The position numbers and the translations under genes were made by a program. Below are positions 32,183 through 41,167 of a DNA stretch of 64,000 bases, in pieces; position 1 is the stretch's first letter; each line of letters starts with the position of its first letter. This stretch comes from Marivirga aurantiaca (lineage in GTDB: Bacteria > Bacteroidota > Bacteroidia > Cytophagales > Cyclobacteriaceae): positions 310,001 to 374,000 of the forward strand of contig NZ_JAEQBW010000003.1 in assembly GCF_016679925.1 (NCBI RefSeq), in the 5' to 3' direction. A model generated the notes under the pieces. That model did no database searches, had not been told where the DNA came from, and saw only the letters and a list, made by a program, of their open reading frames with translations.

Positions 32183-33061
32183 ATGAAGAATTTAAGAATT
32201 AGTACTCATGCTCTTCCTGTTATTAAATGGAGGAATAGTTTATTGGTAGTTATCATTTTGGTAATTAATACTCATTTATCTTTTGCAATTGATCCGGATA
32301 AGGAATACATTCTTACACCCGATTCCCTTAACTGGGAGTATGAGGAGTTATCCATCTTAACCAAAGATAATATTGAAATTAACACCTGGATATATTCACC
32401 CGATAAATCCAGAGATAATAAAACAGTATTAATATTAGCTGGTCCTGATGCTGGTAATATGTCGTATTTGGTTTACCATTCCTACACATTAGCTAAGGCA
32501 GGCTTTACTGTTGTAACATTTGATTACAGAGGGTTTGGTAAAAGTTCAGATTTTAGCATTAATAAAGACTTCTTATACTATACGGAATTTTCCAATGATT
32601 TGGAAGCGGTAGTTAATAAGGTCTCACAAAACTTTAAGGACTTTGATATTGGGATTTGGGCACTTTCCATGGGAACCACAATAACTACTTTAACCTATCC
32701 CAGCATTGAAAACCAGATTGATTTTATAATTGGAGAAGGGTTCGTAACAAATACAGCTATGGTTGTTGAACGAATCAAAGAGCAAAAAGGTAAGGATATT
32801 ATACTGCCTGAATCAGCTGTGCCATATTCTCAGCTAATTAATAAATATGATCTGCCGATTTTAATTTTTTCAGCTTCAAATGATACCATTACTACCACCT
32901 CTGATGCATATAAACTTAAAGAGAAAATGGGAGAAAAATGCCATATAGTTGAATATGAAGGCAATCATTTAAGGGGATTTCAAGAATGGCCGGAGAAACC
33001 ATTTGGGACAGGATATTTGGAAGCTATTGATAGTTTTTTAATTAAATATAAATTCAAATAG
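32183..33061 (+). CDS. Exported alpha/beta hydrolase (S33/DUF1749-type)
   Basis: 292 residues from the ATG at 32183; a TTG two codons earlier is less likely. A hydrophobic segment at 18-34 acts as signal or anchor. The nucleophile elbow is ALSMG (Ser162), the strand-loop TFDYRGFGKSSDF (112-124) is typical of the fold, and His near the C-terminus in YEGNHLRGFQE is the base; Asp in ASNDTITT is the acid. The substrate is unknown; peptidase, esterase or lipase are all possible. It stands alone downstream of the ASH/LRR lipoprotein. Confidence 0.75.
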   Translation: MKNLRISTHALPVIKWRNSLLVVIILVINTHLSFAIDPDKEYILTPDSLNWEYEELSILTKDNIEINTWIYSPDKSRDNKTVLILAGPDAGNMSYLVYHSYTLAKAGFTVVTFDYRGFGKSSDFSINKDFLYYTEFSNDLEAVVNKVSQNFKDFDIGIWALSMGTTITTLTYPSIENQIDFIIGEGFVTNTAMVVERIKEQKGKDIILPESAVPYSQLINKYDLPILIFSASNDTITTTSDAYKLKEKMGEKCHIVEYEGNHLRGFQEWPEKPFGTGYLEAIDSFLIKYKFK

Positions 33062-33092
33062 CTACTCTTGGTTTAGAAAATAAATCGATAAC

Positions 33093-33818
33093 ATGAAAAT
33101 ATTAGTATTAGGAGCCAGTGGAGCCACAGGAAAGCTGTTAGTTGATCAACTGCTTGAATTAGGCCGGGATGTTAAGGTAATTGTGCGCGCTTCCTCCTCC
33201 ATTCCCCAATCGTGGGGTAACAACGAGCAGGTTGAGATTATACAGTCAAACATTCACGAAATGACAGTCGGTGAAATGGCCAATCACCTGAAAGACGGTA
33301 GCGCAGTGGCTTCTTGTCTGGGGCACAACCTCAGTTTGAAGGGAATGTATGGCGAGCCAAAAAAGTTAGTTAAAGATGCTGTTCGCTTAGTTTGTGAAGC
33401 GTATTTAAAAAGTACGCCCCTAATGCCGCTGAAAATTGTTTTAATGAACACAGCAGGTAACAGCAACAGAGATTTAAACGAGCCCGTATCATCGAGCCAA
33501 AAGATGATGCTCGCATTAATCAGAACCCTTTTACCGCCCCATCGTGACAACGAAGAAGCTTCTGATTATTTACGGTTAATGATTGGCCAAAACCATCCAT
33601 CTATTCAGTGGGCAGTAGTGCGGCCTGACACCCTGATCGATGAAGATAAGGTCTCTGAATATTCACTGCACGCTTCCCCTACAAGAAGTGCCATTTTTAA
33701 TCCGGGAAAAACAAGCCGTATCAATGTGGGGCATTTTATGGGCTCTCTTATTGTCGAAGAAAAATTATGGAATAAATGGAAAGGACAGATGCCGGTGCTA
33801 TATAACCTTAATGCATAA
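33093..33818 (+). CDS. NAD(P)-binding Rossmann protein, atypical SDR
   Basis: 241 residues starting MKILVLGASGATGKLLVDQL, the GxxGxxG dinucleotide motif of the NmrA/SDR-a5 type. The following RASSSIP fits NADPH binding. The usual YxxxK is absent, as in most atypical members, which often act as flavin reductases or redox-sensing regulators. The end (VVRPDTLIDEDKVSEYSL) matches the NAD(P)H-binding family. It lies 32 bp after the hydrolase and may share its transcript. Confidence 0.8.
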   Translation: MKILVLGASGATGKLLVDQLLELGRDVKVIVRASSSIPQSWGNNEQVEIIQSNIHEMTVGEMANHLKDGSAVASCLGHNLSLKGMYGEPKKLVKDAVRLVCEAYLKSTPLMPLKIVLMNTAGNSNRDLNEPVSSSQKMMLALIRTLLPPHRDNEEASDYLRLMIGQNHPSIQWAVVRPDTLIDEDKVSEYSLHASPTRSAIFNPGKTSRINVGHFMGSLIVEEKLWNKWKGQMPVLYNLNA

Positions 33819-33924
33819 ACGCATCGCAGAAGAGCTGAATGTCTCTTTTATACAATTTTCATTCAGGCGAATTTAGTTGATTTGTATCAAAGTATTGAGA
33901 TAATCAATTTAAGTAATAGCCTAA

Positions 33925-34620
33925 ATGAAAAGAATGAAAATCAGACTGGTAGGGATACTTATGCTACTTAGTATGTTAGTTGGGATTTTTAGTGTCTCAC
34001 CTGCTATTGATTCAGCGGCCTATTTAACAGAAGCAGCAGCAAATTCAAATCAAGTGATTTTAGCTGCAGTTTATCAGTTTGTTTTGGCATTAATATATGT
34101 AGCAATAGCTTTACTACTTTATCCGGTTATTACGTATGTGGATAAAAATTTAGCCATTGGTTTTCTTAGTTTTAGAATAATTGCTTCTACATTGATGGTA
34201 GTTGGTACAGTATTCTTATTATCTATTTTATCGCTAAGCCAAGGGCATTCAAGTACATTAAACCATAATACAGCTACACTAGAAATTATTGGTAATATGC
34301 TCAAATATACCCGTGATTACTTTAATCATGTATTCATGGTTTTAGTTTTGGGAGTAAGTAATGTAATTCTTTATTATCTCCTCTTCAAATCAAAACTAAT
34401 TCCCAATTGGATGTCTATAGGGGGCTTTATTGCTACTTTCTTATCGATTTTTGCCAGTATTTTACTGTTATTCCAGGTAGTAGAAGTTATTACCCTGGAA
34501 TATTTAATTCTGAATGCTCCAACTGCATTAATTGAACTAATATTAGGGATATGGTTAATAACTAAAGGGCTTAATTATTCAAATATATCAGGAGTTAATA
34601 ATCACGCAGGTGAATTTTAG
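33925..34620 (+). CDS. DUF4386 family membrane protein
   Basis: 231 residues with about six membrane helices. The order of a first helix with GILMLLSMLVGIFS, an AAYL loop, VLALIYVAIALLLYPVI, and a later LLFKSKLIPNWMSIGGFIAT and ILGIWLITKG is that of DUF4386, a Bacteroidota/Firmicutes membrane family of unknown function. No partner gene is adjacent. Confidence 0.85.
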   Translation: MKRMKIRLVGILMLLSMLVGIFSVSPAIDSAAYLTEAAANSNQVILAAVYQFVLALIYVAIALLLYPVITYVDKNLAIGFLSFRIIASTLMVVGTVFLLSILSLSQGHSSTLNHNTATLEIIGNMLKYTRDYFNHVFMVLVLGVSNVILYYLLFKSKLIPNWMSIGGFIATFLSIFASILLLFQVVEVITLEYLILNAPTALIELILGIWLITKGLNYSNISGVNNHAGEF

Positions 34621-34723
34621 TGAATTCAATGAATTGAAAAACTTTTAGATTGTTCTCAATGATTCATCATGTAAAAATGATTAAAATTTACGATAAGCTT
34701 TCTTACTATCTTCAACTATGATG

Positions 34724-34787
34724 GTGCTATAGCCTTCCGAAGTCTGCCGGGGCAGAAAGGCGTCAGACGGTTTGGAACCACCTGATA
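34724..34787. repeat. REP-like repeat B, copy 3
   Basis: CTATAGCCTTCCGAAGTCTGC, GGGGCAGAAAGGCGTCAGACGG and TTTGGAACC, ending early just before the end of the DUF6090 gene. Confidence 0.6.
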
Positions 34788-34791
34788 TCAT

Positions 34792-35517
34792 TTATTGCAA
34801 ATGATCAATTAATAGCTCTGTTTTAACTTCAATTTTTGAGTAATAGACTAGTGCATTTTCCAAAGCGGCCATTTTAATGGTTAGTAATGCATTGAACCGT
34901 AAGCTCAAGTCGATGAAATCTACCTTTTCCCAGGATTGTTCGAATAGCACCCCTTGTTTAATCAAGCCTGCATGAATAGGGTAGTGTAGTAAATAAGCTT
35001 CCAATAAATTCGCATGGGATTGCAAAGTAATTTCCTGATAGTATTGTTCTTCATTCTGCAAATCCTGCAATTCATTGATTTTATTCAGTAAATCTTTGTT
35101 CAGCAAACCAATATCTCCGGTGGCTTTCATGGTTTCCAAAGTAGTGGCGTTATACCGTACAAAGGGAGGGATATTCGGATTAAACTCTGTTTTTGCTATG
35201 TGCAGAAGAGTATCAAAAGTTGTAAGAGGACTATTCAAACGTTCCTCATATGATTTAATCAATTCCAATTCACGGGAAAACCGTACTTTAGCTTTCTTTA
35301 ATTGAGTAATATCTTTTTGAAAATCAGCAATGAGCAGATTCTTATAATTGATGGTTAGTTTATTGTCTTTTCGGCTTTCGTTTAAATTATTCAGTTGAAT
35401 AGCTATTAATACACTGATAACAATTAAAAATATTTCCCCTGCTGCATATAAAAAATATTTTCGCAGCCCCTGCTTATTAAGATTTGTATTTCTGATTTTC
35501 GCAAACAACCTGAACAT
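34792..35517 (-). CDS. DUF6090 family membrane-anchored protein
   Basis: 241 residues. A basic N-terminus is followed by one membrane helix with FLYAAGEIFLIVISVLIAIQLNN (about 22-44), the hallmark of the Bacteroidota family DUF6090, then a helical, coiled-coil-like body. Orientation predicts the body outside the inner membrane. Function unknown. Repeat B copies lie at both ends of the gene (34724 and 35645). Confidence 0.75.
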   Translation of the reverse strand: MFRLFAKIRNTNLNKQGLRKYFLYAAGEIFLIVISVLIAIQLNNLNESRKDNKLTINYKNLLIADFQKDITQLKKAKVRFSRELELIKSYEERLNSPLTTFDTLLHIAKTEFNPNIPPFVRYNATTLETMKATGDIGLLNKDLLNKINELQDLQNEEQYYQEITLQSHANLLEAYLLHYPIHAGLIKQGVLFEQSWEKVDFIDLSLRFNALLTIKMAALENALVYYSKIEVKTELLIDHLQ

Positions 35518-35862
35518 GTGGTAGAATTAGATATACAATTTACTATTTCTTTATTTCATTTTAAAAGTTTTTACTGCTTGAGGTTTTTGAAAGTAACTTG
35601 CAAGATTGAGAGTTTACAGTTTGGAATTGCTATGTTTAGGGACAAGGCATCTGACGGCTTATAGCCTTCTGATGCCTGCGGTGGCAGATAGGCATCAGAC
35701 GGTTTCGAACCGTCAGAAGCCTGGATTGCTAAACTTCAGGGGCCTGCCCTGAGCTAAACTGCTGGTGACATAATAGGGAAAAGGGTTTTGGCCGCTTCTC
35801 AACCAAATTTCTTTAATATTCCTTTGTCAACTTTATAGTTATGAATCAGTCTTAAGAATTGA
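35518..35862. other. Intergenic stretch with repeat B
   Basis: Apart from repeat B copy 4 (35645-35723) nothing gene-like was found. It contains the upstream region of the DUF6090 gene and the downstream end of the MpaB-like gene. Confidence 0.5.
35645..35723. repeat. REP-like repeat B, copy 4
   Basis: GGCATCTGACGGCTTATAGCC, TTCTGATGCCTGCGGTGGCAG and GGCATCAGACGGTTTCGAACC, GTCAGAAGCCTGG: nested inverted repeats as at 27373. Confidence 0.7.
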
Positions 35863-36621
35863 TCATGCTCTGTCTAGTTCCTTAATTTCATTTTTATACC
35901 GGGATGGCAGGATCAGCCCTTTCAACAGCCAATCAATCTTCATGCTTCGACTCAGTTTATAAAGCCCAATCAAAGGGTTTAGAAGGGAAATTCTCCGGAA
36001 GCCTAGCAATTCACGTACTTTCTGTGGCACTACTAATGTTTGTGCTTCCAGTAGGATTTTATAACGTATTACCCCCAAATGTTTGCGATACTGGTTGAAG
36101 AGGTCGTCTGTATAATGACTGTGTTGAAGGTGCTGGTTCAGGTGGGCTTGTCGCATCTTTTCCCATTCTTCAAAGACTTCAGGCAAACCTTTCAACCCCA
36201 TTCGGTTACCAACCCTATTAAAAACCTCAAGAATTTCCTGCTTTTCGACTCTGCTTAACTTACGTTCCAGTACTTCAAAAGCCCTGATAGAGTAGTCGAT
36301 AAGCATGAAGAGCACATCCCGGTAGGCCCAGTCAGGAATGCTTGAGCCTCGCTTTGCTTCTACATCGGCATGTATGGCCGTCATGCTATCAATAGCTCGT
36401 ATGGCGGATTGTTTCTCTGAAAAAATGATGGCCCGGGCATAGGAAACAGTTGAGAATAACCTTCCCAGAGGATCGGCAGGAAGTTTGCCTGTAAAGTATA
36501 GCCAGTCTACAGCTTTGTTGAGTGCAAACTCCGCGGAAGCACCTGCGAATATGAAAAGTATGGTGTCACCATTCCCCCAGATCTGTCGCACCACTGATTG
36601 CTTATCTACAAAATATTTCAT
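35863..36621 (-). CDS. Oxygenase MpaB-like (DUF2236) protein
   Basis: 252 residues, mostly helical. IWGNGDTILFIFAGASAEFALN (about 14-35) and DWLYFTGKLPADPLGRLFST followed by YARAIIF match the MpaB-like/latex-clearing-protein family of b-type heme oxygenases. A candidate heme-His lies in the IHADVEAKRG region (His84-type) and HLQHSHY at about 163-169. The family cleaves isoprenoid chains or oxidises small compounds; the substrate here is unknown. It is transcribed alone. Confidence 0.75.
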   Translation of the reverse strand: MKYFVDKQSVVRQIWGNGDTILFIFAGASAEFALNKAVDWLYFTGKLPADPLGRLFSTVSYARAIIFSEKQSAIRAIDSMTAIHADVEAKRGSSIPDWAYRDVLFMLIDYSIRAFEVLERKLSRVEKQEILEVFNRVGNRMGLKGLPEVFEEWEKMRQAHLNQHLQHSHYTDDLFNQYRKHLGVIRYKILLEAQTLVVPQKVRELLGFRRISLLNPLIGLYKLSRSMKIDWLLKGLILPSRYKNEIKELDRA

Positions 36622-36723
36622 GCTTAGTTAACCAATAATTTTAACTCTATAGTTCAAAAAAAAGCATGCTGTTATACCTTCCTGTGCTGGTTTCTCATTA
36701 AATTGAAGAAACTGTTGACCCTC

Positions 36724-37011
36724 TCAATCGATCATATCTCCAAGGTCGCTAACTCCTAATGTGAACATGATAATAATTATGGCCAAAATGAATTTTACTG
36801 CCAGTGGAATTGAAAAACCGAATTTTTTTCTAAGAAATACATTAGCTGGAGGAAAATAGCTCAAAGAAAGAAGAAGGTAAACAATTCCCGGAACCAGGTG
36901 GATTAGGAACATATTTAGTAAACCAACTGTCAAAACAGCCAGGCCAAATACCCAACCGCTAATATTTCCAACAATAGGATTGGCATACATGAAATTTGAG
37001 TCGTTATTCAT
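36724..37011 (-). CDS. Small membrane protein, paralogue of 37422
   Basis: 95 residues with three membrane helices. The pattern GLLNMFLIHLVPGIVYLLLS, YFPPANVFLRKKFGFSIP and LGVSDLGDMI is shared with the protein at 37422-37745 (GLINIFWG, YFIPLNTISKKLFSFSIP, LGVGELSNKI), so the two are paralogues. It is the last gene of the three-gene minus-strand set that starts at 37745. The function is unknown. Confidence 0.6.
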   Translation of the reverse strand: MNNDSNFMYANPIVGNISGWVFGLAVLTVGLLNMFLIHLVPGIVYLLLSLSYFPPANVFLRKKFGFSIPLAVKFILAIIIIMFTLGVSDLGDMID

Positions 37012-37086
37012 AATTGTGATATTTAAAATGTGAATAATTATTAATTTTTTTAATGCTTTTACTTTCTGCTTTGGATGGTTTCTAGC

Positions 37087-37377
37087 TTAACTTTCGGCAA
37101 AGGGAGTACCAAAAATGCCGACTGCCAGTTCTGCCCAAATGAGGAAGAGTGCTATCAGAATAACAGCAATGATACCTAGCCGGTAGTCCGTATGCTTAAC
37201 CTTTCTTATTACAAGCTCACACAGGAGACCAGTACCGAATAACAGGAATCCCATGATTACAAAATCAAACAGTTTCCAGTCTACTTCATCTGTAAACTGC
37301 ATAGCTATTAGTGGTATGGATAGGATAAGTACTACAGCGAGCACAATTCCCATAAGCCTTTTGTTTTGAGTAGTCAT
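37087..37377 (-). CDS. Small membrane protein
   Basis: 96 residues with three membrane helices. The arrangement RLMGIVLAVVLILSIPLIAMQFTDEVDWKLFDFVI at the N-terminus, then LLCELVIRKVKHTDYR and a final helix, is known from many Bacteroidota small membrane proteins of unknown function. It sits between the two paralogues (36724 and 37422), spaced 44-75 bp, probably one operon. Confidence 0.65.
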   Translation of the reverse strand: MTTQNKRLMGIVLAVVLILSIPLIAMQFTDEVDWKLFDFVIMGFLLFGTGLLCELVIRKVKHTDYRLGIIAVILIALFLIWAELAVGIFGTPFAES

Positions 37378-37421
37378 AATTGTTGATTTTAAGTTATTGA
37401 TCTGTTTTTATGGGTTTGAAA

Positions 37422-37745
37422 TTAATTTAACATCATGCCGATTTTGTTAGATAGCTCACCCACTCCTAAGGCAGCCCATAAAATAAAAAGAGTTAAAAGG
37501 ATTTTAAGGAGACCAAATCGGGGTATAGAGAAACTAAATAATTTCTTTGAAATAGTATTTAAAGGAATGAAGTAGATGGATGAAAGTAATATAATGAAAA
37601 TTCCAAATCCGCCATCATTGCCCCAAAAGATGTTGATGAGACCGATGCTTAAAGCAATGAGTCCCAATAAACTACTGATAATTTTCAGCGCTACAGGCTC
37701 TTTACTAATTTTTAATGCTTCTTGAGTGTTGTGTTGTTGTTTCAT
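37422..37745 (-). CDS. Small membrane protein, first gene of a three-gene set
   Basis: 107 residues, about 22 polar then three membrane helices; a paralogue of 36724. Being the first gene it should carry the promoter, and two ACTTTG-N5-CAAAGT palindromes lie 24 and 123 bp upstream. The function is unknown; membrane stress or envelope homeostasis is a guess. Confidence 0.6.
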   Translation of the reverse strand: MKQQHNTQEALKISKEPVALKIISSLLGLIALSIGLINIFWGNDGGFGIFIILLSSIYFIPLNTISKKLFSFSIPRFGLLKILLTLFILWAALGVGELSNKIGMMLN

Positions 37746-38207
37746 TTTTTACGGATCTTAATTGAAAGCACTTTGTTTTTCAAAGTGAAAGGAGAAATTT
37801 TTTTAGATTATGTTAAAGCCTAATCACTTTTTTTCTTCTCATCGTTTTCATTTATTAAAGTTAAAAGTACTTTGTAATTCAAAGTTAAATATTATTTTCG
37901 TTTGTGCAAATTATTAATTCATTTTTTTAGAAATAGGATATTTATTTTTCAGTTAGTGAAGGATTTCGTCTTGTGTGTTTAGATTATAGTTGGTAATCTC
38001 TTTTTAGATTAAAGATGGTCACCACTAACCTTTCTTTTTTTCTTTTAGAATTTACTTCTACCCTCTATTCAATTGACTTTTTTGCAAAAAAAAAGATGTT
38101 TCTTCTTTCCGTATCCTTTTATTTGGGCATCTTTAATATTGAAATATCTAAGGCCTAATCTATCGGTTTCTAATATGTAACTCACTTGAATAAATTATTT
38201 TCCCTGA
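37746..38207. promoter_or_regulatory. Upstream region with two operator-like palindromes
   Basis: ACTTTGTTTTTCAAAGT at 37770-37786 and ACTTTGTAATTCAAAGT at 37869-37885 are 17-bp palindromes (6-bp arms, N5 spacer) 99 bp apart, placed for control of the small membrane protein set on the minus strand. The remainder of the stretch is AT-rich and holds no gene. Confidence 0.6.
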
Positions 38208-39224
38208 TTAATTCAACTCATCAATTGCGGTTTGTAATGTCTCGTCAAAACCGTTAGATAGATCAGATAATGAGTTTTTGCTATAAATATCTGGTGCTAA
38301 ACCGATGCCTTCATAAGAATTGCCATCAAACAATTCTACTTTCTGAGGAACAAGGGAATAAAACCAACCATTGGATAATTCCCTTCCTATCATTGTACCG
38401 TGTGCACCATTTGTAGTGTCGCCAACTAAAGTAACATTTGGAAGCGTTTTAAAAGCCATTACAGCGCGTTCGCCAGCACTAATTGTATACCTGTCCGTCA
38501 GCACTATAATTTGTTTATTTACATAATCCCCTTTAGGATGAATATACCATTCATGCCAGTCTGTATAGTCATTTGGTCCTGGGCCATTCTTAGTTTTGCT
38601 CTTAAATACAAAAGTTGATTGATTGGTTAATCTGCCCATTTCCGAAAAACTATAGGTAAAATCACCACCTTTATTATGGCGTAGGTCAATGATATAGCCG
38701 TCTACATCACTATATTCATTAAGGAAATCGTTCAGTTTATAAAAGTTTTCGCCTACGAAATCAAAAAATATGTAGGCTATATTTTCATTTTTAATTTTAC
38801 CATAGAAATAGCTGTTTTCCTCACCTTCTTTATATCCTGATTCAAGGTAAGTTTTCACCACTGGGATACTGAATAATTCATCGTCAATAAGCTGATCTCT
38901 TATTTCATTGGAAAAAAATATATCTCTATTGGGAGCGGTTAGGCTTACATGCCCATCATCCAATGTACCCAGCATTTGAGAAATAATATTAAACAATTCA
39001 GCATCTGTTGTACTGGAATTTACCATAGGACGATATAGATCATACATTTCATCCCAATCGACATTTCTTTCTTCAAAGGGAGCATATCCTTCATGAAAGG
39101 TGGTCCATAAATTTTCAAAAACTGCTTCAGGATTGTTGTCCTGTGGTTCAATAAATGTTCTCTCACATGCCAGATTTGGCAAAATTAATATGGAGGCAAT
39201 TAGTATTATATATAACGGTTTCAT
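38208..39224 (-). CDS. S41 family peptidase, lipoprotein
   Basis: 338 residues with a lipoprotein signal (LPNLAC, Cys20). Residues about 30-100 are the helical N-terminal domain (TLDDGHVSL at 87-95), followed by the C-terminal-processing-type catalytic part: IIDLRHNKGGD (178-188) and TISAGE with Ser249 as nucleophile, then VTLVGDTTNGAHG. A PDZ domain is not obvious, as in tricorn-core-like members. It should be an outer-leaflet or periplasmic protease. The next gene downstream of it on the minus strand is 183 bp from the small membrane set's upstream region; the barrel gene upstream ends only 3 bp before its start. Confidence 0.85.
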   Translation of the reverse strand: MKPLYIILIASILILPNLACERTFIEPQDNNPEAVFENLWTTFHEGYAPFEERNVDWDEMYDLYRPMVNSSTTDAELFNIISQMLGTLDDGHVSLTAPNRDIFFSNEIRDQLIDDELFSIPVVKTYLESGYKEGEENSYFYGKIKNENIAYIFFDFVGENFYKLNDFLNEYSDVDGYIIDLRHNKGGDFTYSFSEMGRLTNQSTFVFKSKTKNGPGPNDYTDWHEWYIHPKGDYVNKQIIVLTDRYTISAGERAVMAFKTLPNVTLVGDTTNGAHGTMIGRELSNGWFYSLVPQKVELFDGNSYEGIGLAPDIYSKNSLSDLSNGFDETLQTAIDELN

Positions 39225-39227
39225 TAT

Positions 39228-40049
39228 TTAAAATTTTAAATTTGCTGAGAGATTTATAGAATTGCGATAAGAAAGAAGGTTTCGGGCTTGACTAGAATGA
39301 ATGAATTCAAATAAGTAGGCTGCACCTAATTGCCATTTCTCATTTAATGAATACATGTATTTTATATCCAAATCAAATGATTGCCACTTATTTAAGGTGG
39401 TTAAATTGCCATCGCCCATAAAAGCCATAAATGTTTTGAATCCCGAATGTGAGCTGGTGTTTTCGATGAATTCATCATCATTCACATAATAGGGAGAGCG
39501 GGCAAGCCAGGCAACAAGTGGTAATTTTAAAGAAGTGGTTAAATTACTATTGTCATTGATTGTAAACTGATACTTACCAAACATGCCCAAACTGGTAGCA
39601 GAATAATATCCAAAGTTTCCAATTCTTCCATACACATAATTCAAGGCCTGAATATCCATTAGTAAAAGCCCACCAACTGTCAAAATTGACTTTTCTGATT
39701 CTTTTATTTTCTTCCCAATAAGATAATCGATATCTATAAGATTGAAGCTATGTGGATAAGCAGTTTTAGTTTCCCCATGAACTGAAAAATCATATGGATC
39801 AGTTGACATAGGATTAAAATTACCATAACGAAAGCTTACTCTTTGAAATACTTTTGCTTGCCTATCGTAATCTATTCCAAGGTTCAAAAGTGAAAAATCT
39901 TTATGGATTAAAGGTGAAAAAGTTAAGTCCTGACGAGTAAGTGTAGTAATCCCTAAATTTAAGGATACTGAGTGGTTTTTGGTGTTTTCTTGCGCAAAAC
40001 AACTTAATGCTGCAAGCCAAATTATAATTGATATTGATAGTATTTTCAT
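39228..40049 (-). CDS. Outer-membrane beta-barrel-like protein
   Basis: 273 residues with a signal peptide (1-19, ending CFAQ). The mature part has alternating hydrophobic strands rich in Tyr, Phe and Ser and ends in an aromatic residue (INLSANLKF), typical of an outer-membrane barrel. No named family is recognised. Only 3 bp separate it from the S41 peptidase gene, so the two are probably translated from one mRNA and may act together at the outer membrane. Confidence 0.65.
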   Translation of the reverse strand: MKILSISIIIWLAALSCFAQENTKNHSVSLNLGITTLTRQDLTFSPLIHKDFSLLNLGIDYDRQAKVFQRVSFRYGNFNPMSTDPYDFSVHGETKTAYPHSFNLIDIDYLIGKKIKESEKSILTVGGLLLMDIQALNYVYGRIGNFGYYSATSLGMFGKYQFTINDNSNLTTSLKLPLVAWLARSPYYVNDDEFIENTSSHSGFKTFMAFMGDGNLTTLNKWQSFDLDIKYMYSLNEKWQLGAAYLFEFIHSSQARNLLSYRNSINLSANLKF

Positions 40050-40138
40050 TTCTTTTTTAATTTTTTATGTTGTGTCGATTTCATAATTCTAAATCGCAAC
40101 ATTTTCTTATTCAAACAGCGGTAATAGGTATATATTAC

Positions 40139-40873
40139 TTAAGGTTTAGTTGCTATTATAGTTGTAAGACGATTGTTAATTTGATTATAAATAATTTTGA
40201 AAGCGTTGAATGTTAAAAGATTAATAATATCAGAAGTCACTAACCTGACTTTTCTATACGAACTAATCTTTTGTTTCCAACCTTCATTGGTTTTTTCTTG
40301 TAGTATGTCAGTTACATTAATGTGGTCATTATCGTACTCAAGAAAACAGGTCATTATTCTATTTTCATCACTTCTAACCGGTATAAACCTGTCTGTTCCA
40401 AATAGCGGATTAGAATAGTCTCTAAACGACAAAATGATTTTTCCATCCTTTTCCAAAACACTTGAGATATCATAGATGAAAGTTTCAACCTCCCGTTTGC
40501 TTTCCAGATGCGATAGGGTGTCGCCACCACAAACAATCAGCTCTGGACTCTTACTGAAATTTTTAAGATTCCTGATATCATCATTAATTGTTGTAATATT
40601 TAAGTTTTTAGCGTTCGAATTAAGCTCTTCCAATAGATTTTGATTAAAGTCTACTGCCATAACATTAAATCCTATCTCAGCAAGTGGAATACTCTGAATC
40701 CCATGTCCGGCACCTAGATCAATTGCAGTCTTATTAGAGTTAGGTGCAATTAGGTTTTCTCTAAGCAATTTTTTAAAATTATCTGCCCGTGACCTAAAAT
40801 CTCCCATCATCCATGAATAAATTTCCCCAAGATGATTGTCGTAGTGTTCTTTAGTAGTCATTGATTTATTCAA
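40139..40873 (-). CDS. Class I SAM-dependent methyltransferase
   Basis: 244 residues. AIDLGAGHGIQS (about 49-60) is motif I of the Rossmann methyltransferases, VMAVDFNQNLLEEL follows as motif II, ELIVCGGDTLSHL as motif III and KIILSFRDYSN as post-motif. The N-terminus HYDNHLGEIYSWM resembles small-molecule methyltransferases. Substrate unknown. It precedes the barrel/S41 pair on the same strand by about 90 bp. Confidence 0.85.
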   Translation of the reverse strand: MNKSMTTKEHYDNHLGEIYSWMMGDFRSRADNFKKLLRENLIAPNSNKTAIDLGAGHGIQSIPLAEIGFNVMAVDFNQNLLEELNSNAKNLNITTINDDIRNLKNFSKSPELIVCGGDTLSHLESKREVETFIYDISSVLEKDGKIILSFRDYSNPLFGTDRFIPVRSDENRIMTCFLEYDNDHINVTDILQEKTNEGWKQKISSYRKVRLVTSDIINLLTFNAFKIIYNQINNRLTTIIATKP

Positions 40874-41167
40874 GTTTTAGATTCTTCATTCCAAATACTC
40901 GTTTAATTAATTTTTATTTTGTCATATAATCAATAACAAATAAGTCTTCAATTATTCCCAAATCTCTGGCAAATTGCTCAAATTCCTTATGTATCGGAAT
41001 TAACCACTACTTCTTGTATAATAAACAATCCACTCCCACTAAACTTACCAACCTCATTTAGCTTAAGTTAATAGGTATTTGCTTTAAAGGCAGCTGTTAA
41101 AAGGCTATCACTTTTTTGTCCATTTGCAGTAAATATTCCTGGTAAGGAAACAAGTACTGCATTTAGT

